DNA from: Pseudomonadota bacterium
GTDB taxonomy: Bacteria > Desulfobacterota > Desulfovibrionia > Desulfovibrionales > Desulfovibrionaceae
Length of the DNA: 54,601 nucleotides
Direction of reading: 5' to 3'
NCBI GenBank assembly: GCA_018822105.1
Contig: JAHJLB010000045.1
Location: forward strand, 1 to 54,601
The position numbers were made by a program, and so were the translations under genes. The stretch's first letter is position 1. Each line of letters starts with the position of its first letter. The notes under the pieces were generated by a model. That model worked only from the letters and a program-made list of their open reading frames with translations, made no database searches and was not told the DNA's origin. Positions 8,520 to 15,328 of this stretch are shown piece after piece.

Positions 8520-8527
8520 GGCTCCCC

Positions 8528-9034
8528 ATGCGCAGACAGGCCGGATTCACCCTCATCGAGCTCATCGCCTGCATCGTCATCCTGGGCATCGTCGGCTTCG
8601 GCATGACCACGGTCATCTCCATGGGCGCGCGCAGCTTCTTCAGCGCCCGCAACGCCGACAACGCGGGCCCCAGCGCCCAGCTCGCCCTGGAGCGCATCGC
8701 GCTCGAGCTGCGCGACGTCAACGGCGGCGGGGGCGCAGGCGGCGAGGCCCAGGTGCTCGGCGGCACGCGCATCGTGTACACCACCAGCCAGGCGGCCCTT
8801 CCCGGCATGCGCACCCTGAAGTTCGAGGGCAACGCCATCACCCTGACCCCCGCCACCGGGGCCACGGCGCGCACGCTGCTCAACGGGGTCGACACCTGCG
8901 CCATGAGCTTCAACGGCACCGGCCGGGGCAGCACCCTCACCGTGACCTTCACCCTGCAGAACGCCCCCACGGGCGAAAGCTTCAGCATCACCGTGAAGCC
9001 GCGCAGCAACACCCTCACGCCCGTGACCTCGTAG
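8528..9034 (+). CDS. type IV prepilin-like protein (MshO/MshD or GspJ-like)
   Basis: A 168-residue prepilin with a very short leader (MRRQAG) then FTLIELIACIVILGIVGFGM, with Glu at +5. The sequence after the stem helix, including SAQLALERIALELRDV and a late TCAMSFNGTG segment, resembles minor pilins of the MshO/GspJ type, in which long helices are followed by a beta domain. It starts 8 bases after the previous stop and is followed by the large lectin-bearing gene. The conserved gene order prepilin-prepilin-prepilin-PilX-like is typical of minor pilin clusters that prime filament assembly at the tip. Confidence 0.87.
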   Translation: MRRQAGFTLIELIACIVILGIVGFGMTTVISMGARSFFSARNADNAGPSAQLALERIALELRDVNGGGGAGGEAQVLGGTRIVYTTSQAALPGMRTLKFEGNAITLTPATGATARTLLNGVDTCAMSFNGTGRGSTLTVTFTLQNAPTGESFSITVKPRSNTLTPVTS

Positions 9035-9043
9035 GGAGGCAGC

Positions 9044-11197
9044 ATGAACAGCCGAGAACCATCCTCCCCGGTCGCCAGCCGCCAGCGCGGCAGCATCGTG
9101 GTCTACCTGGCCGTCACCCTGGCGGCCTTCGGCATCCTGGCCATGGCCGGGGGCACCCGCTACGGCGCGTCCATCCTGGGCGTGTCCGCGCCCAACTGCG
9201 CCACCCAGGCCCGGCTCATGGCCGAGAGCGGCGTGCGCTACGCCTCGGCCCGCCTGCGCTCCGCGGCCGACCAGGCCGCCCTGACCGCCCTGATCGCCGC
9301 CTTGAACGGCCAGACCTACACCGTGTCCGGGAACATGTCCTTCACCCTGGCCGTCCAGGCCAGCGGCCCGGGCGCGGCCCTGGTCACCTCCACGGGCAGG
9401 GCCTGCGGCGGCGTGGTCTTCTCGCCCGCCACCACCAACCAGGCCCAGACCTCGGTGAACGTGCCCGCGGCCGGCGGCGGCGGCGGCGGGGAGATCACCC
9501 AGGGCGACCTGCTCGACTCCTCCAACATCATCGACCTGACGGGCCAGCCGGCCATCGTCAAGGACGCGGCGGGCAACACCATCTTCCTGGGCATCATCGG
9601 CCAGACGGAGAACTCCGCGGCCCTCTGGTACGCCGGCAACTCCACCAGCTGCGTCGAGGGCGCCTGCAACATGCCCTACGGGCTGCGCGCCTATTTCGAG
9701 GTCCAGTGGGACATCAGCTCCACGGCCGACGGCATCGTCTTCGGCCTCATGAGCGCCCTGACCAACACCAGCACGGCCCTGGGCGGCGACACGGCCATGG
9801 GCGAGCTCATGGGCTGGGGGGGCCGCGGCCCGACCGCGGGCGTCGACGGCATCCGCCCGCCCAAGATCGGCCTGGAGCTGGACACCTGGCGCAACAACGC
9901 CAACACCCCGGTCTACAACTCCGACAGCCGCGCGGACAAGAACTCCACCGGCCTGGGCGACCGCAACTCCGACCACCTGTCCTACGTGTTCTGGGGCAGC
10001 AACACCTCCGAGACATTCCGCCGCGGGGGCTGGGGCTCGCCCTGGATCACCTCCACCACCTACGACGACAACCGCCACGCCTCGGACTCCTCCGGCAGCG
10101 CGGGCACGGGCTCCTCCAGCGACCCCATCTCCTACCTGCCCATCAGCGGCAGCGGCGACGGCCGCTGGGGCTACTACTACACCCTGCCCGGCAACTGGCT
10201 CAAGAACGGCACCAAGTACAAGATCCGCTTCGAGCTGACCCGGCACAAGGACCTGCCCAACGCCGCGGGCAACTACCCCTACATCCTCAAGACCTGGGTC
10301 AAGAGCGGCGCGGTCAGCAGCAGCTACCAGAACGTGAACCAGAACTACACGGCCGACGCGCCCAACATGTACCGGGCCGTGTTCCTGTCCTCCGCCCTGC
10401 ACACCCAGCTGGCCAAGATCTTCTTCGGCTTCACCGAGGCCACGGGCGGGGCCACGCAAAAGGTCGCCCTCACCGGGTTCAACCTCTCCTTCAAGAGCGC
10501 GGCGGAAACCCCAGCCATGCCCGGCGGCTACGCGTCCTACTGGCCCCTGAACGACAACAGCGGGACGGGCGTGGACGACGCCAACGCCACCAGCAACAAC
10601 GACGGCACCCTGTCCGGCGGCGCCTCGCAGTGGTACAACCCCGGCGGCTGCCCCCGCTGCCCGGCCGTGCGCCTGAACGGCGCCAACAACAGCCACATCC
10701 ACGTGCCCGACGCAAACACCCTGGACCTCACCACCCAGGGCAGCATCAGCGCCTGGTTCACCCTCCTGGACTACGTGGACGCCACGCACAACGCCGCGGG
10801 GCTCGTGCACAAGGGCGACAACACGGCCACCTTCGCCGACGAGGCCTATTCCCTGCAGTTCCTGGGCGCGCGCGTCCTGTGCCTGTACGTCAACAGCGGC
10901 TCCGGCGACGTGATGGTGGTCACCCCGCAGATACCCAAGGACAACAACTGGCACCACGTGGTCGGCACCTGGGACGCCACGGAGCTCTTGATCTACGTCG
11001 ACGGCGTGCTCCAGGGGCGCACGGCCAACACCAGCGCCAGGGCGGCCCGGAACTCCGCCGGGGGCCTGAACATCGGCTCCCAGGGCCACGGCAGCGTGAA
11101 CAACTATCCCTTCATGGGCCCCCTGTCCCGGGTGGCCCTGTACAACAGGGTGCTCACGGCGGCGGAAATCGCGGAAATGGCCGTGGGCCAGTACTAG
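9044..11197 (+). CDS. large PilX/MshP-like protein with two lectin-like (ConA/LamG) domains, probable pilus-tip adhesin
   Basis: A 717-residue protein. Residues about 18-48 (QRGSIVVYLAVTLAAFGILA) form a hydrophobic segment like the N-terminus of PilX/MshP proteins, without the FTLIE signature. Residues about 50-150 resemble a minor pilin body, followed by a six-glycine linker. Residues about 190-480 read as an L-type-lectin-like jelly roll: IGLELDTW is the strand motif seen in ConA-fold lectins, with many aromatic and Asn/Asp residues. After a short join, residues about 505-717 form a LamG_3 domain (GGYASYWPLNDNSGTG opening, ISAWFTL, WHHVVGTWD, LLIYVDGV, NIGSQG). The LamG half recalls MshQ, so this looks like a fusion of MshP and MshQ functions with an additional lectin. 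It probably binds glycans at a filament tip. A GGGAGG site precedes the ATG. Confidence 0.85.
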   Translation: MNSREPSSPVASRQRGSIVVYLAVTLAAFGILAMAGGTRYGASILGVSAPNCATQARLMAESGVRYASARLRSAADQAALTALIAALNGQTYTVSGNMSFTLAVQASGPGAALVTSTGRACGGVVFSPATTNQAQTSVNVPAAGGGGGGEITQGDLLDSSNIIDLTGQPAIVKDAAGNTIFLGIIGQTENSAALWYAGNSTSCVEGACNMPYGLRAYFEVQWDISSTADGIVFGLMSALTNTSTALGGDTAMGELMGWGGRGPTAGVDGIRPPKIGLELDTWRNNANTPVYNSDSRADKNSTGLGDRNSDHLSYVFWGSNTSETFRRGGWGSPWITSTTYDDNRHASDSSGSAGTGSSSDPISYLPISGSGDGRWGYYYTLPGNWLKNGTKYKIRFELTRHKDLPNAAGNYPYILKTWVKSGAVSSSYQNVNQNYTADAPNMYRAVFLSSALHTQLAKIFFGFTEATGGATQKVALTGFNLSFKSAAETPAMPGGYASYWPLNDNSGTGVDDANATSNNDGTLSGGASQWYNPGGCPRCPAVRLNGANNSHIHVPDANTLDLTTQGSISAWFTLLDYVDATHNAAGLVHKGDNTATFADEAYSLQFLGARVLCLYVNSGSGDVMVVTPQIPKDNNWHHVVGTWDATELLIYVDGVLQGRTANTSARAARNSAGGLNIGSQGHGSVNNYPFMGPLSRVALYNRVLTAAEIAEMAVGQY

Positions 11198-11211
11198 ACA
11201 AGGAGAACAGC

Positions 11212-11541
11212 ATGACCTCCCGCACCCCCCTCCTGGCCGCGCTCTGCCTGGCCGCCCTGCTGGCCCTGCCCAGCGCCGCGGCCCTGGCCAAGGCCTCGCA
11301 GGAGATGCCCGCGCAGACGGGCCAGCCCGCCCCGGCCGCCCAGATCCCCGCCAGCCCGCAGGCCGCGGCGGAGGCCCTGGGCCAGACCATGCAGGCCATC
11401 AACAAGCACAACGAGGCCACGGCGGCCGCAGTGGCCCAGGCCCAGTCCGAAAACAGGCCCGGCCCGGCGTCCCCGGCCGCCCCGGCGCAGAAGGCCGGTT
11501 CCGGCAAGGCCATCTACGGCGACATCATCATCCACAAGTAG
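11212..11541 (+). CDS. small exported Ala/Pro/Gln-rich protein
   Basis: A 109-residue protein with a clear signal peptide (residues 1-24, ending ALA), then a low-complexity Ala/Gln/Pro-rich mature part containing a predicted helix at about 45-75 (AAEALGQTMQAINKHNEATA) and a short conserved-looking end, KAIYGDIIIHK. It starts after AAGGAG only 14 bases beyond the lectin-protein stop, and CheD begins 6 bases after its own stop, so it is an internal member of the pilin operon. I do not recognise a family; a periplasmic or surface accessory to the filament is a guess from context. Confidence 0.72.
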   Translation: MTSRTPLLAALCLAALLALPSAAALAKASQEMPAQTGQPAPAAQIPASPQAAAEALGQTMQAINKHNEATAAAVAQAQSENRPGPASPAAPAQKAGSGKAIYGDIIIHK

Positions 11542-11547
11542 CGCCCC

Positions 11548-12090
11548 ATGCCCGCCAACCCGCAGCACGACGGCCGAGACCTGCCCGTGGCCCACGTGAG
11601 CATCGGCGACTGCGCCTTCGCCACCCGGTCCATGCTGCTGGCCACGGTGCTGGGCAGCTGCGTGTGCGCCACCTTCCACCACCCGGCCCGCCGCTGCGGC
11701 GGCATGTTCCACGCCATGCTGCCCAGCAAGGGCATGGCCCGGCCCAACTCGCGCCCCTGCCTCTTCGCCGACCAGGCCGTGGCCTCCCTGGTGCAGCGCT
11801 TCCGCACCCTGGGCATATATCCCGAGGAACTGGTGGTGAAGCTCTTCGGCGGGGCCAACACCATGCTCTCGGCCCAGTCCACGGCCATGCGCGAATTGCT
11901 CGACGTGGGCCGCAAGAACGTGGACAGCGCCCGCGCCGCCCTGGCCTCCTTCGGCCTGCGCCCCGTGGCCGAGGACACCCTCGGCGGGCGAGGCCGCAAG
12001 CTCTTCTTCGCCACGGCCACGGGCGAAGTCTGGCTGACGCGCCTGTCCTCCGCCGAGACGCGCACCCTGCCGCCCGAGGAAGCCGGGTGA
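11548..12090 (+). CDS. cheD: chemoreceptor glutamine deamidase CheD
   Basis: A 180-residue CheD. The family converts specific glutamines of chemoreceptors to glutamate and in some species also interacts with CheC. The catalytic pair is visible: Cys38 in LGSCVC and His55 in GGMFHAMLP, 17 residues apart as in characterised CheD proteins. The segments VSIGDCAF and LVVKLFGGANTM also fit the family. The gene is separated by only 6 bases from the preceding exported-protein gene and overlaps the glutaminyl cyclase start. No other chemotaxis gene is in the window, so CheD here is tied by context to the pilin cluster, suggesting that receptor adaptation and pilus expression are linked. Confidence 0.92.
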   Translation: MPANPQHDGRDLPVAHVSIGDCAFATRSMLLATVLGSCVCATFHHPARRCGGMFHAMLPSKGMARPNSRPCLFADQAVASLVQRFRTLGIYPEELVVKLFGGANTMLSAQSTAMRELLDVGRKNVDSARAALASFGLRPVAEDTLGGRGRKLFFATATGEVWLTRLSSAETRTLPPEEAG

Positions 12091-12947
12091 ACCTGCGGCG
12101 CGCAGCCCCGGCCCTCCTGGCCCTCCTGACTTTGATCCTTCCGGCCCGGACGGCCCCTGGCCAGCCCGCCGCCGCCCAGACCCCGGTCCTGGCCGCGCGC
12201 GTGCAGCGCAGCCTGCCCCACGACCCCTCCGCCTTCACCCAGGGCCTGCTCTTCCACCGGGGCGAGCTTGTGGAGAGCACCGGCCTGTACCGCCAGTCCA
12301 GCCTGCGCCGCACGGACCCCGCCACCGGGCGCGTCCTGGCCCGGACGCGGCTGCCGGACGAACTCTTCGGCGAGGGCCTGGCCCTGTGCCCGGAGCGGGC
12401 CGGCGGCCCGGCCCGGCTGGCGCAGCTCACCTGGCGCGAGGGGCGCGTCCTGACCTACGAGGCCGCGAGCCTGCGGCCGCTCTCCAGCCACCGCCTGCGC
12501 GGCGAAGGCTGGGGCCTGGCCTGGGACGGGGAGCGGCTGTACCTGAGCGACGGCTCCGACACCCTGCGCCTGCTGACGCCGGACGCCTTCGCCGAAGCCG
12601 GACGCCTGCCCGTGCGCGAGGGCCAGGCCCCGGTGCGCGCGCTCAACGAGCTGGAATGGGTGGAGGGCTGGCTTTTGGCCAATGTCCTGGGCCAGGACCG
12701 CATCGCCGTCATCCGCCCCCGGGGCGCGGCCAGGCCAGGCCAGGTGGAGGCCTGGCTCGACCTTTCGGCCCTGCGGCGGGAGCTGGGCCCCCAGGCCGAG
12801 GCCGCCAACGGCATCGCCTACGACCCGCGCGAGCGCGCGCTCTACGTCACCGGCAAACGCTGGGACCGGGTCTTTGTGCTGGCCCTGCCCGCGCTGCTGG
12901 CGCGACCGCCGGACACGCCGCACCCGGGACGCGGACCGGGCCACTGA
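12087..12947 (+). CDS. exported glutaminyl-peptide cyclotransferase (plant/bacterial type)
   Basis: A 286-residue protein starting at GTG 12087, which overlaps the CheD stop by four bases (GTGA). A signal peptide occupies about residues 1-30. The mature protein shows the family's repeated five-blade beta-propeller motifs in order: HDPSAFTQGLLF, ESTGLYRQSSLR, GEGWGLAWDG with SDGSDTLRLL, LNELEWVEG with ANVLGQDRI, and NGIAYDPRERALYVTGKRWD. The family cyclises N-terminal Gln to pyroglutamate on exported peptides or proteins. It is the last gene of the pilin-CheD run, so its targets could include proteins of that locus; this is inference. A strong hairpin follows. Confidence 0.9.
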   Translation: MNLRRAAPALLALLTLILPARTAPGQPAAAQTPVLAARVQRSLPHDPSAFTQGLLFHRGELVESTGLYRQSSLRRTDPATGRVLARTRLPDELFGEGLALCPERAGGPARLAQLTWREGRVLTYEAASLRPLSSHRLRGEGWGLAWDGERLYLSDGSDTLRLLTPDAFAEAGRLPVREGQAPVRALNELEWVEGWLLANVLGQDRIAVIRPRGAARPGQVEAWLDLSALRRELGPQAEAANGIAYDPRERALYVTGKRWDRVFVLALPALLARPPDTPHPGRGPGH

Positions 12948-13031
12948 AAGGCAGCTGGCCGGGTCCACAGGGCCTGAAGACGAATCGGCCGCCGCACCAG
13001 TACCCGCCAGGTTTTTGAAAATCCCCGACGC

Positions 13032-13076
13032 GCCCAAAGGGCTGGGCCAGGAACATCCTGGGCCAGCCCTTTGGGC
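13032..13076. terminator. bidirectional terminator after the glutaminyl cyclase gene
   Basis: A 20-base arm at 13032-13051 (GCCCAAAGGGCTGGGCCAGG) pairs with 13057-13076 with a single mismatch and a five-base loop. It lies between the convergent stops at 12947 and 13107 and can serve both. Confidence 0.8.
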
Positions 13077-13106
13077 TTACTGCCGAGGGAGGCCCCGGCC
13101 CAGGGG

Positions 13107-13955
13107 CTAGGGCAGCGTGGCCTGGCCCTGGAGGACGCGGGCCTTGAGAAGCATCTCGGGGCGGTACTCGAAGTGCATGAGGTCAAAGCTCGCCCATTTG
13201 CCGCCCCAGAGAAAGCCCTCGGCCTCGAAGGCGGCCAGGATCTCCGGCGGGAAGGCCGCGCGCCGGGCCGGCGCCTCCTCCGGGCGTGGCTCCGTGCGCC
13301 AGTAGGACAGGCGCGGGTTCAGGTCGATGGCCAGGCCGAAGGAGTGCATGCTCAGGCGCTTGGTCCCCGCGATGCGCCGCCAGGCCAGGGTGCCGCCCAG
13401 GGGCCGCAGCACGTCCCGCCACTGGGGATGTCCGGGCAGCAACCCCTCCAGGCGTGTCCAGACCCGCGCAAGGGCCTGGGCCGCTCCGAAGCGGGCGTTG
13501 AAGAGCACACCGCGCCCGGCGAAGCCCACGGCCGCGCAGCGGCCGCGCACGGCGGCCCTGGTGCCGCCGTAGAGGGCCATGAACAGGGCCTGGGAGCGAG
13601 CGCGGCCCGGGTCGAAGCCGGGGGGCGGATGCGCGGCGGCCTCGTCCACCGGGCCCAAGGGGTAGATCTGGGCCAGCATAGTGCGGATGTCCGGGGATTC
13701 CAGGGCCTGCGCGGCGTCGCGCGGGCGGCCGTCGTCGTACGGGAGCCGCCGCCCGCCCGCGAGCACGAGGGCCAGCCGGCCGGAGGCGTCGCGCTCCAGG
13801 CCCTGCACGGCGCCGGGATAGGCGGCGCGCAGCACCGCCAGGTCAAGGGCCGCCTCCGGCCCCGGTTCCGGCTGGGCCGCGGCGCAAAGGGCCGGTTGCG
13901 GCAGCGCGCCAAGCAGCGCGGCCAAGAGCAGGACGCCAAGGACACTTCGCCGCAC
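13107..13955 (-). CDS. exported M15 family D,D-carboxypeptidase-like metallopeptidase
   Basis: A 282-residue exported zinc peptidase of the VanY/M15 type, expected to trim peptidoglycan stem peptides or cross-links. A signal peptide covers about residues 1-25. The zinc and catalytic motifs are near the C-terminus: SMHSFGLAIDLN supplies the first His and Asp, and SFDLMHFEY supplies the final His with Glu nearby. I chose GTG at 13955, which follows GGAGG; the longer frame opening at 14003 would start inside the promoter at 14000-14028. It is a single-gene unit convergent with the glutaminyl cyclase gene. Confidence 0.85.
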   Translation of the reverse strand: MRRSVLGVLLLAALLGALPQPALCAAAQPEPGPEAALDLAVLRAAYPGAVQGLERDASGRLALVLAGGRRLPYDDGRPRDAAQALESPDIRTMLAQIYPLGPVDEAAAHPPPGFDPGRARSQALFMALYGGTRAAVRGRCAAVGFAGRGVLFNARFGAAQALARVWTRLEGLLPGHPQWRDVLRPLGGTLAWRRIAGTKRLSMHSFGLAIDLNPRLSYWRTEPRPEEAPARRAAFPPEILAAFEAEGFLWGGKWASFDLMHFEYRPEMLLKARVLQGQATLP

Positions 13956-13999
13956 GACACCTCCGCCTGAAGTCCACACGCACCTTGAAACTTCCGCCA

Positions 14000-14028
14000 G
14001 CAATAGGCGCGCTCCCTGCTGCGGTCAA
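14000..14028 (-). promoter_or_regulatory. promoter of the M15 peptidase gene
   Basis: On the minus strand TTGACC (14028-14023), 17 bases, TATTGC (14005-14000). The predicted start lies near 13993, 38 bases before the GTG at 13955, and this argues against the longer frame. Confidence 0.6.
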
Positions 14029-14339
14029 CAGCGCGGCAAAGGCCCTTCCGGCGCGCATTGGCGCTCCGGGCCGCCGCCAAGAAACAACGCTTTATTTCCC
14101 AAACGCCCTTCCTAAAGCTGCGCAACCATGATAACGGGTACACAGAACCCAGAAAACGCTCACGGCAATGCAGACCGTACAGCCCGACGGCTGTTCCACA
14201 GAGGAGGAACCGCCCACACGCAATCAGCCCAACCGTCCGCAACCCCTTCCCCCGACACCTCCGAACCAACGCCTTCCGGCAGCCCTTCTCGCGCCCCAGG
14301 GCACTATCGCGAAACACCAGCACACAAAGGAGTAGCGCT
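14029..14339. other. intergenic stretch upstream of the membrane-protein pair
   Basis: About 310 bases of visibly lower GC than the surroundings, between divergent genes. There is no gene with good codon usage. A GAGGAG-like site near 14203 leads to no sensible frame. I find no convincing -35/-10 pair on the plus strand although a promoter for the gene at 14340 must be here. Confidence 0.5.
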
Positions 14340-14804
14340 ATGACGCTTGCCATCTTGCTGCTGCACGCCTTGACCGGAATGCTCTTCATCCTGGCCGCAG
14401 GCTTCGTCTTCGTCGACACCTTGAACGCCAGCGCGGCGAATCTGGAGCGCATCCGGTCCATGAGCCGCCTCGCCGCAGGCATGCTGTGGCTGACCTACTT
14501 CATCGGCGGCTACTGGTACGTGGTGAACTACGCCCCGGAAAAGGCCTTCATCCTGAAGGGCCCCTGGACCTTCTCCCACAGCTTCTTCATGGAGACCAAG
14601 GAGCACGTCTTCCTCGCCCTGCTGCTGCTGGGGACCTTCCTGCCCATCGTCGCCACCAACGACATCCCCAACTCCCCGGCCGCGCGCAAATTCATGCTCT
14701 GGACCTCGGCCCTGCTGCTCCTGGTCGGATTCGGCCTGGACGGCGCCGGCGCAATCATCAGCCTCGGGGCCAAGGTCGCCCTGCTGCCCGCGGTAGGAGG
14801 TTAA
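14340..14804 (+). CDS. four-helix membrane protein of unknown function
   Basis: A 154-residue integral membrane protein. ATG 14340 follows AAGGAG by seven bases. Hydrophobic segments lie at about 3-25, 38-58, 82-104 and 118-150. Between helices 2 and 3 is a polar loop with WYVVNYAPEKAFILKGPW, and the start of helix 3 has SFFMETKEHVF with His and Glu residues that could bind a metal or heme, though no known motif is met. It is followed after 3 bases by a second small membrane protein, so the two probably form one complex. I do not recognise the family. Confidence 0.78.
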   Translation: MTLAILLLHALTGMLFILAAGFVFVDTLNASAANLERIRSMSRLAAGMLWLTYFIGGYWYVVNYAPEKAFILKGPWTFSHSFFMETKEHVFLALLLLGTFLPIVATNDIPNSPAARKFMLWTSALLLLVGFGLDGAGAIISLGAKVALLPAVGG

Positions 14805-14807
14805 GCC

Positions 14808-15131
14808 ATGAGCACATCCACCCTGAACGCGCAGACCAGGGCCTTTGGCCTGTCCGTCGCCATCACCAGCATCGTCAGCGCCCTGCTGGTCATCGCCAAG
14901 GAGTCCAACGAGGACACGCTGCTCAAGTTCATGAAGACCGTCACCCCGCACCACTGGATAACGCACGGCCTCTTCAACCTGATCCTCTTTGTGGCCCTGG
15001 GGCTCATCCTGGCCAAGAGCAACAACGGCCAGGGCCCGGCCCTGGACGACGACAAGCTGATCAACGTCACCGCCGGCGGCTTTCTGCTCAGCTGCTTCAT
15101 CATCGCCGGTTTCTTCCTGATCGGAGGCTGA
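14808..15131 (+). CDS. three-helix membrane protein of unknown function, partner of the preceding gene
   Basis: A 107-residue protein with hydrophobic helices at about 11-30, 52-70 and 85-106. Between helices 1 and 2 it carries TVTPHHWITHG, a His-rich membrane-edge motif that could bind a metal or heme. It starts three bases after the stop of the gene at 14340, preceded by GTAGGAGG, which strongly suggests joint translation. Neither partner has a signal peptide or a recognised domain. The pair resembles small subunits of membrane redox complexes, but that is only an impression. Confidence 0.78.
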   Translation: MSTSTLNAQTRAFGLSVAITSIVSALLVIAKESNEDTLLKFMKTVTPHHWITHGLFNLILFVALGLILAKSNNGQGPALDDDKLINVTAGGFLLSCFIIAGFFLIGG

Positions 15132-15189
15132 CCGGCGCCCGGCGCCAGGAGTCCACCGCATCCCGGCGCGCGCGCCGGACGAACCAAAC

Positions 15190-15220
15190 CAGGCCGGGGC
15201 AGGACAACCGCCCCGGCCTG
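15190..15220 (+). terminator. hairpin after the membrane-protein pair
   Basis: A perfect 11-base-pair stem (15190-15200 with 15210-15220) with a nine-base loop. There is no T-tract. A 16-base palindrome CCGGCGCGCGCGCCGG lies just before it. The location between 15131 and the next promoter fits termination. Confidence 0.5.
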
Positions 15221-15259
15221 AACCGTGCAGCGGCCCAGGCGCCAAAGCAACACTGCCCC

Positions 15260-15288
15260 TTGCCCCCTGGCCCCGGCGGGCTTATCTT
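15260..15288 (+). promoter_or_regulatory. promoter of the M16 protease gene
   Basis: TTGCCC (15260-15265), 17 bases, TATCTT (15283-15288), with GGGC near the end of the spacer. The ATG at 15329 follows after a short leader. Confidence 0.55.
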
Positions 15289-15328
15289 GCTTGCTCAGCG
15301 TCATCCACCATCGCAACGAGGAGTCCCC

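Noticed and set aside
13956-14003. Longer M15 peptidase start at 14003
   Set aside because: It would place translation start inside the promoter at 14000-14028, whereas GTG 13955 has GGAGG and a direct signal peptide.
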